The notes under the pieces were generated by a model, which was not told where the DNA came from, ran no database searches, and saw only the letters and a program-made list of their open reading frames with translations. Shown here piece after piece: positions 19,359 to 29,130 of a DNA stretch of 64,000 nucleotides; positions within the stretch are counted from its first letter, which is position 1; each line of letters begins with the position of its first letter. Source of the stretch: Aradus depressus (lineage: Eukaryota > Arthropoda > Insecta > Hemiptera > Aradidae). The position numbers and the translations under genes are program-made. Location of the stretch: the NCBI GenBank assembly GCA_963662175.1, contig OY759218.1, positions 54,753,427 through 54,817,426 of the forward strand. Direction: 5' to 3'.

Positions 19359-19912
19359 TTCATTTCCTGCAGTCTCGCCATCGTTACCTCTGCTGACCTA
19401 ATAATTTCGACAGCTGTTGGCAAATCTAAATTTTTTGTTCTCAGTAGGCGACCTTTTATGTCCGAATTTAAAATGCCATTAACCAGCTGATCTCTAACTA
19501 ATGAATTTAACAGGTGATTACAATTACATTTTTCACACTGAAAATTACATGTCCGACTTAATAATTTAATATCTTTTAAAAGATTTTCAAATGACTCACC
19601 TTCCAGCTGCCTTCTATTAAAAAATTTATATCGCTCAAATGAGTCATTTTTTTGTGAAATATAATAGTCATCAAAACATTTCAAAATGTCACTAAGCGTG
19701 ACTTTATTTTCGTTCACTTGAAAACTTTCATAGATATCAATGGCGTCAGTACCCACGAGGTGCAGTAGAATTGCCCGTTTCCTTTTGTCTTCAAATTTCT
19801 CATCTGCTCCAATCGCCTCCAAATATCTCAAAAATGTTTTCTTCCAATGAGTCCACTGAATCCCATTTCCACTAAATTCTTCAGGTGGCTTTATAATGCT
19901 ATCCATGTTCAC
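19355..19912 (-). CDS. gag: Gypsy Gag-like protein
   Basis: The 185-residue frame begins at the first ATG after the primer-binding region and ends in TGA overlapping the Pol start by 4 bp. It has the fold-like spacing of retrotransposon Gag: IQWTHWKKTFLRYLEAIG near the N-terminus, then KRAILLHLVGTDAIDIYESF, and later SFENLLKDIKLLSRTC and LVRDQLVNGI. It should form the particle that encloses the RNA. It is short and lacks its own zinc knuckle, which is in Pol. No disruptions are seen. Gag is assigned from position and the QLVNGI-type motif, not from a search. Confidence 0.85.
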   Translation of the reverse strand: MNMDSIIKPPEEFSGNGIQWTHWKKTFLRYLEAIGADEKFEDKRKRAILLHLVGTDAIDIYESFQVNENKVTLSDILKCFDDYYISQKNDSFERYKFFNRRQLEGESFENLLKDIKLLSRTCNFQCEKCNCNHLLNSLVRDQLVNGILNSDIKGRLLRTKNLDLPTAVEIIRSAEVTMARLQEMK

Positions 19913-20013
19913 AATTTTCAGAATAAAACAAAAATAATTTAACTTTTCTTGAAGCTAACTCAAAAATTCAAAATAAACATAAATATTTTTTTGTTTTTTT
20001 TTGTTTTAACTAA

Positions 20014-20031
20014 TTAGCCTAGACTGCGCCA
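20014..20031 (-). promoter_or_regulatory. Primer-binding site-like sequence of the Gypsy element
   Basis: Immediately after the 5' LTR in element orientation comes TGGCGCAGTCTAGGC. TGG complements the CCA end of a tRNA, and TGGCGCAGTC resembles the tRNA-Ser type site of the 17.6/297 lineage. The exact tRNA needs a check. Confidence 0.7.
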
Positions 20032-20111
20032 TGTAATGATACGTACAGGTAGACAGTCAATCTAGAACTGATTTATTCTAATATAACATATGTTTATACA
20101 TATTCATCACA
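20032..20111 (-). repeat. 5' LTR of the Gypsy element (80 bp)
   Basis: This is the second of the identical 80-bp LTRs, TG...CA in element orientation, followed at 20112 by a run of G that belongs to the Helitron array. Confidence 0.95.
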
Positions 20112-20615
20112 GGGGGGGGGGGGTTTGTGGGGGCCTAAGTATAAATATAGAGCTACCTCATTAACTAATGGGCGAATTGTCATGAAATTTCACATGTAGT
20201 ATTTTTGAAAGCCAAAAAGGAAAAAAGGTGTGTGGCGTCCCAAAGTTTTGAACGGGAGGGGGGGTTGTGGGGGGGCCTAAGTATAAATATAGAGCTAACT
20301 CTTTAACGGTTGGTCGGATTGTCACGAAATTTCACATGTAGTAATCCTGAAGGCCAAATAGAAAAATAAGGTGTGTGGCGTCCCAAAGTTTTGAACGGGA
20401 GGGGGGGTTGTGGGGGGGGGCCTAAGTATAAATATGGTGCTAGCTCAATAACGGTTGATCGGATTGTCACGAAATTTCACATGTAGTATTCATAAAGGTC
20501 AAATAGAAAAATACACTATGTGACATTTTAAAAATTTGGGAGGGGGGGCTAAGCATAAAAATAATGCTGAATCATTAAAGGGTAATCGGATTGTCATGAA
20601 TTTCACATGTAGTAG
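20112..20615 (+). repeat. A-type Helitron array, continuation after the Gypsy element
   Basis: Three to four further units of about 140 bp with the same motifs as 15411-15864. The last unit ends CACATGTAGTAGTAGTAACT, the conserved junction with the B array in all copies. Confidence 0.9.
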
Positions 20616-21209
20616 TAGTAACTAGGTATTCGCTGTGGGGTTCACTGTTGCAAGATATTTTCTAGCTGTGATGCCCAGCGTTCCTAATATCGTACTAGCT
20701 GTGGGGTCCGCTGTTGCAAGGCACTTACTAGCTGTAGTACTCAGCCCCAGCGTTCCTAACTATGTACTGGCTGTGGGGTTCGCTGTTGCAAGGCACCTAC
20801 AAGACATTTACTAGCTGTGATGCCCAGCGTTCCTAATTACGTACTAGCTGTGGGGTCCGCCGTTGCAAAAGCATACTAGCTGTGATGCCCAGCGTTTCTA
20901 ACTACGTACTAGCTGTGGGGTCCGCCGCTGCAAAACACATACTAGCTGTGATGCCCAGTGGTTCTAACTACGTAATAGCTGTGGGGTCCGCTATTGCAAG
21001 GCACTTAATAGCTGTAGGGCCCAGCGTTCCTAAAAACGTACTACCTGTGGGGTCCGCTCTTGCGAGGCACATACTAGCTGTGGTGACCAGCGTTCTAACG
21101 ACGTACTAGCTGTGGGGTCCGCCGTTGCAAAGCATATACTACCTCTGGTGCCCAGCGTTCCTAACTACGTACTAGCTGTGGTGCCCAGCGTTGCAAGGCA
21201 TATACTAGG
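20616..21209 (+). repeat. B-type Helitron array, 66-bp dimeric unit, first block
   Basis: Each 66-bp unit is two related 33-bp halves that both begin CTAGCTGTG. The first runs on to GGGTCCGCTGTTGCAAGGCA and the second to GTGCCCAGCGTTCCTAACTA. Spacing is divisible by three and the sense frame lacks stops, giving a 22-residue repeat (LAVGSAVARHILAVVPSV...). I see no evidence that a protein is made. Confidence 0.9.
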
Positions 21210-21457
21210 CCGGTTTGTCACCTCCTGGCGGGAACAGAAAAAGGCCCTTTGACCCGGCGCCGGGGGCGATTGACGGGCCGGGCCCGAGTCCTACCCCCGG
21301 CGACCGCGATGTAGAAGCAGCCCCACTCCACCGATCTCGAGCTCTCTCGGCGCCACCAGGCAGCCGCATCTTAAGGGGGCCCGGGAGCGCCAGTCTGTCC
21401 CGTAAGGGACCAAAGGCTGTCGCCCCCGGACACCCACAGCAACAGTAAATAAAACCA

Positions 21458-21495
<38 letters not shown>

Positions 21496-21567
21496 TTCCT
21501 CCTTCCCCGACGATAAGCGGGCCGGGTGATTTACCGGAGCACCCGAAAAAAAAAAAAAAAAAAAAAA
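21210..21567 (+). mobile_element. SINE-like insert at a B/A array junction
   Basis: The sequence is GC-rich (CCTTTGACCCGGCGCCGGGG), followed by TAAATAAAACC, (TA)n and a CGGGCCGGGTGATTTACCGG stretch, then CACCCG and 24 A residues. Sequence before it is B array and after it is A array, so it sits exactly at an array boundary. The CACCCG-poly(A) end matches the insert at 3600-3803. Frames over it reflect GC content. Confidence 0.6.
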
Positions 21568-22600
21568 AGTATAAATATAGAGCTAACTCATTAACTAATG
21601 GGCGAATCGTCATGAAATTTCACATGTAGTATTTTTAAAAGCCAAATAGAAAAATAAGGTGTGTGGCGTTCCAAAGTTTTGAACGGGAGGGGGGTTGTGG
21701 GGGGGCCTAAGTATAAATATAGAGCTAGCTCATTAACGGTTGGTCGCATTGTCACAAAGTTTCACATGTAGTATTCCTGAAGACCAAATAAAAAAATAGG
21801 CGGTGTGACGGCTCAAAATTTTGTACGGGAGGGGGGGTAGTGGGGGGGCCTAAGTATAAATATGGTGCTAGCTCAATAACGGTTGGTCGTATTGTCATGG
21901 AATTTCACATGTAGTATTCTTAAAAGCCAAATAGAAATATAGGGTGTATATGTCACAAAATTTTGAACGGGAGGGTGGGTTGATGGGGGCATAAGTATAA
22001 GTATAGTGATAAGTCATTAACGGATGATCGGATTGTCACGAAATTTCACATGTAGTATTCCTGGAGGCCAAATAGAAAAATAGGCGGTGTGACGGCTCAG
22101 AATTTTGTACGGGAGGGGGGGTTGTGGCGGGGGGCCTAAGTATAAATATAGTGCTAGCTCATTAACGGTTGGTTGTATTGTCATGGAATTTCACATGTAG
22201 TATTCTTAAAAGCCAAATAGAAATATAGGGTGTATATGTCACAAAATTTTGAACGGGAGGGTGGGTTGATGGGGGCATAAGTATAAGTATAGTGATAAGT
22301 CATTAACGGATGATCGGATTGTCACGAAATTTCACATGTAGTATTCCTGGAGGCCAAATAGAAAAATAGGCGGTGTGACGGCTCAGAATTTTGTACGGGA
22401 GGGGGGGTTGTGGCGGGGGGCCTAAGTATAAATATAGTGCTAGCTCATTAACGGTTGGTTGTATTGTCATGGAATTTCACATGTAGTATTCTTTATGGCC
22501 AAATAGAAAAATACACTATGTGACATCTTAAAAATTTGGGAGGGGGGGGGGGCTAAGCCTAAAAATAATACTGAATGATTAAAGGGTAATCGGATTGTCA
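21568..22600 (+). repeat. A-type Helitron array, second block with a larger duplication
   Basis: About seven units. A segment of roughly 295 bp (about 21890-22190) is repeated almost exactly at 22180-22480, including GGTGGGTTGATGGGGGCATA, so a two-unit block was duplicated recently. Confidence 0.85.
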
Positions 22601-23085
22601 TGAATTTCACATGTAGTAGTAGCAACTATGTATTCGATGTGGGGTCCGCTGTTGCAAGGCACTTACTAGCTGTGATGCCCAGCGTTCTTAACTTCGTACA
22701 AACTGTGGGTTCCGCTGTTGCAAGGCACATACTAGCTGTGGTGCCCAGCGTTCTGAACTACGTACTAGCTGTGGTGTCCGCTGTTGCAAGGCACATACTA
22801 GCTGTGATGCCCAGCGTTCCTAACTACGTACTAGCTGTGGTGTCCGCTGTTGCAAGGCACATACTAGCTGTGGTGCCCAGCGTTCCTAACTACGTACTAG
22901 CTGTGTTGCCCAGCGTTCCTAATTATGTACTAGCTGTGGGTTCCGCCGTTGCAAGGCACATACTAGCTGTGGTCACAAGCGTCAAGTACGCACTGGCTAA
23001 GATGTCCAGCGATGCTAAGTATTCACTAGCTGTGGTTTCCGCCGTTGAAAGGCTGTGGTGCACAGGGGTCCTAAAAACTTACTAG
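22601..23085 (+). repeat. B-type Helitron array, second block
   Basis: Seven to eight 66-bp units open in the sense frame. The block opens with residues MNFTCSSSNYVF and closes with a variant KYALAKMSSDAKYSLAVV. The same opening and closing variants are found in the reverse-strand copies, so array edges are conserved between copies. Confidence 0.85.
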
Positions 23086-23204
23086 GGTTACTATAGTTGA
23101 AGGACTATAAGCCTTATTCCGTATGAATAATTGAAAATTATAACATCATGAATGTACTGCAGAAGAATTGAATAGCCTTATTGGAGATATCGGGAGAAAA
23201 GTCA

Positions 23205-23238
23205 AAGTTCCCCGGGCAACGCCGGGTATTATTGCTAG
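23205..23238 (+). other. Helitron H1 3' hairpin and CTAG end
   Basis: CCCCGGGCAACGCCGGGT can form a 5-bp CCCGG/CCGGG stem and is followed by ATTATTGCTAG and then T. This is the rolling-circle terminator structure expected of a Helitron. Confidence 0.85.
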
Positions 23239-23985
23239 TATATTATATATATCAAGGTTTAAAAAAAAACAAAAGAAAAGAAACATATAAAACAGCTGTG
23301 AAACAAATGGAGGGAGTCGAGAGCTAGCTCTGGAAGAGTGCACATATAGTTGAGATGTTTGTTTTAAGTGAGGTTGAACAATTACCAGAAAGTTGAAATA
23401 TCGAAGTCTAAATTGTGTTTAGAAACGTCAAAAGAAGGTACATTTAATCATATACTTTTTTATATTCCCAAAACAAAAAGAAAAAAAGAAATAGTTTTAA
23501 GTATTTAGTTTAATGATTTTGTTCCTTTGTGTTTTTGTTTTGTTTGTTCAAAAGTTAAGTTTTTTTAATTTAAATATGTAAATATAGAAAATAACCCAAT
23601 TATTTGTCCTAATAAAATTCTATTCTATTCATCTTCCCTGTTGGCCCAGTAGTATCATTTGAAAAACCTTTGGATTAGAAATTAATATTATTTAAAATTA
23701 TTAAAAAATTGGTATCTCTTTATAAATCCGAGTGTAAAGTCTGTTAAATGGAGCTTTTTTTTGTTGTATACGTGTACTTTCTTAAAAATTGCACGTCTTA
23801 AATTATTGATAATATTTTTTTATGGCCTTTTTCGAAAAACTACTGTAGAAATCAAAATTTAAATAAAGAAAAGAGATAAAATTTTTACAGGAATTGTGGT
23901 AATTAAAATAATTACCACACTTATGTTTCCTCCCTGATTTCAAAAATGAAAAAAGAAAATATGTCTGTGAAGACGATAACTACTG
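23239..23985. other. No gene seen; AT-rich flank
   Basis: AT-rich sequence with oligo(A), oligo(T) and TTTGT repeats. No supportable ORF, repeat unit or TIR pair. Confidence 0.5.
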
Positions 23986-24262
23986 ACATGAAATGTTATA
24001 TTCAGAACCCCATAAGGACGACACCAATTGATTTTCCACGACATTGGCCGAAGGGAAAGAGGGATCAGAGGGGGCTCAACTTAAAAATCCTAATAACTGC
24101 CGATGTAAATGTGTCGACACGACATCCAGTATGAGGATTCAGAAGTCTTTGATTCTCAATTATTGATTTTTAGCCAAAACGGTCGGTTGGTTTAGAGGAA
24201 GAACAAAAACTTAAATGATTAATTCGTGCTGGGGAAGTACATAGCCGGTGATTTACCTCCAT
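23986..24262 (-). repeat. R1 dispersed repeat, reverse copy
   Basis: Reading + there are CCCCATAAGGACGACACCAA, ACTGCCGATGTAAATGTGTC, GTATGAGGATTCAGAAG and TCGTGCTGGGGAAGTACATA followed by GCCGGTGATT. The last stretch closely resembles the 36-bp satellite unit. Confidence 0.7.
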
Positions 24263-24587
24263 TTCCCTTGTAATAAAAAATGTTAAAATATTGATTTTTG
24301 GAATAGTTTTGTCGAGACCTTTCAAATGATGTGCTACACAATACTGTTGTCAAAATATTATTTAGAATATAATATTGAGGAGCGTCTGCCATAGGGGACT
24401 GCCTCAGATGGAAGGTAAAGAGGTTGCAGACAGCTCCTATGGAATGTTGTCGTGCAGCCATCACATCTGTTTACAACTGCTAATCACGTTATTCCTTCCT
24501 GGGCCCAACCGCCAACTTGACTTAACTATTTATATTTCACATTTTATTTTTATTTCTTCCAAATTAGTGAAAAGAATAAAAAAAAAT

Positions 24588-25142
24588 AGTCGTCGGTGAA
24601 TCACCGGCAATACACTTCCCCAGAACTAATTGATCAATAAACGTTTCGCTGCCCCTCCCCTCTCCAAAACCACTCGACCGTTTGCGCTAATATTCAACAG
24701 TTGACTTACATGAGGGCTCCTAAATCCTCATACTAAATGTTGTGTCGATAAATGCATTACACCGGCAGTTATTAGGGTTTTTGAATTGAATTTTTGGGTC
24801 GTTTTGTTAAATTAAATTTTGTGTCGATTCATTTATTCTATCTGCAGTTATTAGAGTTTTTATGTTGATTCCCCTTCTAATCTCCTCTGCCCCTTTGATC
24901 GATTTGGCTGAAAAACAATAGGTTCCGTCGTCAGAAGGTTCTGGATTTCAAAAAATTTCATGTTACATGTCACGTTACATTCATTCTATCGAGAGTTATC
25001 GTGTTCACAGATACACAGACATTTTTTTTTCCATATTCGGAATCTAGAGGTCGGGGAACATGAAATTCCCTTTAAACTCCGCAAGAATTTTTTGCCGATT
25101 ACATAACTTCCCCTATACTTGGTATAGCTGGCCAAATAAAAA
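24588..25142 (+). repeat. R1 dispersed repeat, near-complete copy
   Basis: It begins TCGTCGGTGAATCACCGGCA with CACTTCCCCAGAACTAATTG and ends ACTTCCCCTATACTTGGTAT with AGCTGGCC. It is the best copy in the window for deriving a consensus, at about 555 bp. No ORF. Confidence 0.75.
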
Positions 25143-25244
25143 TATTCAATAATTTATCCTTGGTCTTATGGAATTTGTCAAAAATTCGATATTGTGCTTT
25201 TACCAAAGTTTATATGTATTTCAATCCTCTTTCAAAAAAAAAAA

Positions 25245-25768
25245 AAATACTCGGTAAATCATCAACAATCCACTTCCCCAGCACGAATTATTCAATTAAG
25301 TTTTCGCTCTCCCTGCAAAGCCAATCGACCGTTTGGACTAAAAATCAATATTTTTGACTTACACAGGGGCTTCTGAATCATACTAAACCTCCCTTATCTT
25401 CCTTATGACCGATTTCGCTGAATATTGATAGGTAACTTATGAGATTTTGAATTTACACATGAAATGCTGTGTTAATACATTCATTATAATGGCAGTTATT
25501 AGAGTTTTTGTATTAAGCCCTCCTAATTCCCCGCTTTCCTTTGGCCGATTTGCATGAATAGGTGTCATCTATATGGATACGCATATAAAATTTCGCATCC
25601 ATTCTATGCGAAGTTATTGTGTTCACAGACACACATCTTTTTTATTTTTTTTTTCAATTTTTGGAACAGGGAGTTGGAAATCATGAAATTCGGATGAAAA
25701 CTCAACATAGAACTTGTGACCGATCACATAACTTCCCCTATACTTCATGTACCTACCTGGGCAAGTAA
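25245..25768 (+). repeat. R1 dispersed repeat, near-complete copy
   Basis: It runs from ACTCGGTAAATCATCAACAA with CACTTCCCCAGCACGAATTA to ACTTCCCCTATACTTCATGT and CTGGGCAAG, in the same orientation as the copy just before. Confidence 0.75.
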
Positions 25769-26260
25769 AAAAAACGACTCATCCGAATCTGTGAACACAA
25801 TAATTCTGATGAAATTTCTTGACACGAAATTTTATATGCTGGAGCCCTGGGGATGGGGAATGGAGTCAGATTTAGGATTGTGTGTGGAGCCAAGGCGCTA
25901 TTTATCCTCACTTCCTGGACCAGGACACTAGTGCTACCCAAGGGGAACCACAGAAAATAATACCTGGGTCCTCGTGATTTTTAGCCAATTCGGCCAAAGG
26001 TGGTAAGGTTGGATTAGAAAGTTGGCTTAACACAAAAAACTCCAAGAACTGCCGTTGGAATGAATGTATTGACACGAACTTTCCTATATAAATTCAAAAC
26101 CCCATAAGGACGATACCTTTTAATTTTCAGCTAGAGGAGGGGGCATCAAAGAGGGGGGCTCAACTCAAAAACCCCAATAACTGCCCATGTGATGAATGTA
26201 TCGACATGAATTGCATATTAAAATTCAAAACCTCATATGTACGGCACCTATTGTATGAAT

Positions 26261-26526
26261 AATAAAGAAAAACGTATGTTTTTTTAAAAATATTGTCTAT
26301 TCCACAAAATATACATATATAATATATGGGAGTACTTTCGGTACTCCCATACTTAACAAATACTCAGTATCAGTATTTGTTATGTCGTGGCTGAAGATGG
26401 TACGAATACCGAAAGTACTCCCATACATTATATATATTTTGTGGAATAGACAATATTTTTTAAAAAACATACGTTTTTCTTTATTCTCTATTGTTTCACA
26501 ATATCTCTGCAGAAAATTTTAAGTAG
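26261..26526. mobile_element. Palindromic element with hammerhead-like core, copy 2
   Basis: A 266-bp foldback is flanked by an exact 12-bp target duplication, TATTGTATGAAT (26249-26260 and 26527-26538). The arms end AATAAAGAAAAACGTATG and CATACGTTTTTCTTTATT. The right arm has a full hammerhead-like core (26391-26414); the left arm keeps only its 3' part (GGGAGTACTTTCGGTA) before diverging. One complete and one truncated inverted unit is an arrangement known for Penelope termini. It interrupts an R1 copy and encodes nothing. Confidence 0.82.
26391..26414 (+). ncRNA. Hammerhead ribozyme-like core, CUGAAGA variant
   Basis: CTGAAGA (26391-26397), helix II GGTA/TACC with a CGAA loop, then GAAA (26411-26414). 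The core allows any base at the fifth position (CUGANGA), so CUGAAGA is acceptable. A sister copy lies at 55613-55636. Confidence 0.6.
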
Positions 26527-26886
26527 TATTGTATGAATGATTGGTTTTGGAGGAAGAGCAAACATTTAGTTGATCAATTCGTTCTGAGGAATTACATTGC
26601 AGGTGATTCACCGACAATTTTCTTTAGATTTCTTAATTAAACGGATGAGACTGTTAGAAAGAAGAATAATGAGTTTTTTTTTTTTTATATATATATAGAA
26701 GCAGTAAGTAAGAAAAGTTGACCAAAGGTTTGTTTACAGTGTCTAGTGAGGGATCCGCCTGTCAACAAATATAAATTATTTAAACAAAACTTAACACTTC
26801 CAAAATTTATGATATACAGATCTGTATACATAAGTGAAGCTATCTGTCATGCTGTATTTCTGTTAGTCCTGGCATCACACGGAAAC

Positions 26887-27426
26887 GGGGTGATCAAAAA
26901 GTTCCCCAGGACTGATTTTTTTTAAATTTATTAAAAACATTTACAAGAATCAGCAACGCAGAATGAATAGGAGCGTTGTCATGGTGCAGCACCCACTCCC
27001 CACTTCGCCACAGCTCTCTTCCTCCTCACACACAGCCTCGCGCAAATGTCTCAGGTTTTCAAGGTAACGAAAACGATTAATTGTCTCACCATTGAAGAAA
27101 TTCGTAGCAGACAACACCCTTCCAGTCGAAGAAAACAGTGAGCATGACCTTGACATTTGATTTGACTTGACGAGCTTCTTTGAACCTCTTTTACCATTCA
27201 TGACACCGTGATCGACTCAGAATTCATCCCCAAAAGCCTCTAGCAACATGTGAAAAGTTTCTGTAAAAGTTTGACCCAACGTCACACGAGAATCTGTAGA
27301 ATTTATAGAGAATTTACAAAAACAGCTGAGCTCAGGAAGAGTCACAACTAATGCTACCAACCGTTCCGCTCTCCGAAGCTCCGTTGGCGAGCAATCCAAA
27401 AAGTCCTGGAACTTTTTGATCACCCC
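26887..27426 (-). mobile_element. Internally deleted mariner-type transposon with pseudogene
   Basis: Perfect 19-bp inverted ends, GGGGTGATCAAAAAGTTCC, bound 540 bp. On the minus strand broken frames resemble mariner transposase. An N-terminal stretch reads TETFHMLLEAFGDE, like the helix-turn-helix region. The central stretch SNVKVMLTVFFDWKGVVCYE contains the first catalytic Asp neighbourhood, and LHHDNAPIHSALL in another frame contains the second. Large parts between and after are lost and several stops and frame changes are present. Flanking TA dinucleotides are not cleanly preserved. The element could at most be mobilised in trans. Confidence 0.8.
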
Positions 27427-27488
27427 TCGTATATCACGATACTTAGGGGGTATTTGAAAGACAGACCATCATCCAATACAGTTTATAT

Positions 27489-27615
27489 CAGAGGTTCTCA
27501 CCTATGGGTCGCGGGCTGATTTGGAGTGGGTCGCGGATTTTTTTGAAGTGAAAACTTCTTTAGCACCGTTGTGATTTGAAACTTGATGAAACGAAAAAGC
27601 GACACTATTGCCTTA

Positions 27616-27650
<35 letters not shown>

Positions 27651-29130
27651 CAGTTGTTTTATTTAGTCATCTGTTTGAATTACTAACATAAGGACTTCTT
27701 GTAACTGGAAGTGAAGAGAAAAAAAGTTGCCGATAATGCTGCTTCTCTAGTCTTGCGACACAAAAAAGATAATCATGAGAAATTCCATCGCCTCCTCCTC
27801 TTCCTCCAAAAAGTTTGGAATTGTGAATTTTTTTAGACTTTTAAGAACGTATTAAGGAAACATTTATTTCATACTTTAGTCACCATAAGCCACTCGTGTC
27901 ATTTGTTGAAATTAAAAACATGGAGTTTGAATAATAAAATATAAAATAATTTTTAAACTTGGTACCAATATTATAATAAACAAACCCTATAATTATCCCA
28001 CTCCTGATACTGTATTCGTCTCATTCTCTCGCAGTTTCGTTTTCTGAAGGTTGCAATTCTACCGCGTGTGAACTGCACACATGTTTTTTTTTTATTCGGG
28101 TCGCGACCCATGTTTTCATCAAATAGAGGCATGGCACTTTTGTTTCTTTCTTTATTTTTTAATTATACCTATTTAATTACTTTTTTAATAATCTTCAGTC
28201 ATGGTTCCATATTATAATATTATATTTTAAACTAGAATCACCTCTAAGTCTTGCATCCGAGGCGCTCCAAGCGGAATTCATTTAATGCTGCTAGCTCTCT
28301 TCTTATCATTTGCTCCTCCAAAATATGTTATCGCTGTAGTCGGGTGTGTTCTAGTCCTAGTTACTATTAGTTCTAGCCCTAGTTTTTAAATATTGTGATA
28401 TGGGTAGTTCATAAAAATATATTGAACAGTGATGGATAGGTTTTTAATTAAGCGTCCGCCCGATAGTTGACACGCCGGTGGATCAACCCCTACCCTCCTG
28501 CTTTGCAGCCAATGACATCCCAACACAATCCAAACATATCTACGACGGCGTTACTAATTCAATCGTCAGTTACAAGTAAATCTAAATCTAAAATGAAAGA
28601 GGGCTCCTCATCTATTCAACGAAAGCTATAGCAAGGATTATATTAAATTTGGTTTCATGCTCCATGATAACGGACTCAGTCCTCTTTGCGTGGTTTACGG
28701 TGAATCTCTTTGAAATGAGAGTATGAAACCTAATAAACTCAGACGGTATTTGGAAACTAAACATCTGTCCTTGTCCGATAAATCTGAGGATCATTCTTTA
28801 CGGCTCAAAGGCAATTTCATTAGGAATAAAAAAGAAATTCGTGAATTCGGGAAGACTCTTGATTCATCTGTGATGTGTTCTTATTTAGTGTCGTATCGTA
28901 TCGTGAAAGCCAAAAAAAGCGTACACAATCGGGGAGGAATTAATTTTGTCCTGCGCAATTGACATTTGCAACGAATTCCTTGGACCGAAAAGTGCTGCAA
29001 AAGTCAAGATTGTGCCCATGTCTGAAAGTACTGTTTCACGGCGGATTTCTGACATAAGTGCAGATTTGAAAAGTGAATTGATGGACCAACTGCTCACCGA
29101 GCCTCAATTGTATGCCATCCAGTTTTATGT
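27489..29130 (+). mobile_element. hAT (Charlie/ZBED-like) transposon, 5' part only
   Basis: The end CAGAGGTTCTCACCTATGGG followed by TCGCGG is the CAG-G-GGTTCTCA type terminus of Charlie-like hAT elements. About 0.9 kb downstream a BED-type transposase start follows. No matching right terminus is seen, so the element is truncated near 29130. A (TA)n tract lies at 27617-27648. Confidence 0.65.
28432..29130 (+). pseudogene. hAT transposase pseudogene (ZBED/SCAN-type), N-terminal part
   Basis: ATG at 28432 opens MDRFLIKRPPDS followed by stops. Recognisable coding resumes with SKDYIKFGFMLHDNGLSP, CVVYGESL, a stop, then NESMKPNKLRRYLETKH. This is a BED zinc finger region in which the second Cys of the usual CVVC is Tyr. 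Then come MCSYLVSYRIVKAKKS and, after a frame change, SESTVSRRISDISADLKS, the family's TVSRRI motif before the DDE-like catalytic core. The core and the C-terminal dimerisation region are missing. In the family the protein binds subterminal repeats and cuts the ends. With several stops and two frame changes this copy is dead. Confidence 0.8.

Larger units (their letters stand above)
15865..20111 (-). mobile_element. Complete, young-looking Ty3/Gypsy LTR retrotransposon
   Basis: A 4247-bp element reads on the minus strand between two LTRs of 80 bp (15865-15944 and 20032-20111) that are identical by eye. The LTR has TG...CA ends. Next to the 5' LTR (right side) is a primer-binding-like TGGCGCAGTC; next to the 3' LTR is a purine tract, AAAGGGAGA. 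Gag and pol frames are both open, and there is no env. It sits in a poly(G) stretch of the Helitron A array, so a 4-5 G target duplication is likely but cannot be proved. Identical LTRs and unbroken frames imply recent insertion. Confidence 0.95.
15031..23238 (+). mobile_element. Non-autonomous Helitron (copy H1), with nested Gypsy element and SINE
   Basis: The 5' end TCTACATTAATAAAGCTG follows a host A; the 3' end is a GC hairpin (CCCCGGGCAACGCCGGGT) and TATTATTGCTAG followed by T. TC at the 5' end, a hairpin a few bases before CTAG, and insertion between A and T without duplication are Helitron hallmarks. No Rep/helicase gene is present, so it depends on enzymes in trans. Order: a (TTTG)n(TATG)n tract, a unique leader with CCAAACCGCTGGACGGATTT, A-type arrays, B-type array, a SINE-like insert, more A and B arrays, then a unique 3' tail with TATAACATCATGAATGTACT. 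A Gypsy element occupies 15865-20111. Two more copies lie at 48314-54801 in reverse. Confidence 0.88.
25769..26625 (-). repeat. R1 dispersed repeat, reverse copy split by a palindromic element
   Basis: Reverse-orientation motifs (ACTGCCGTTGGAATGAATGT; CCCCATAAGGACGATACC) run up to 26260, break at the element 26261-26526 and resume with GATTGGTTTTGGAGGAAG and CATTGCAGGTGATTCACCGA. Confidence 0.7.
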
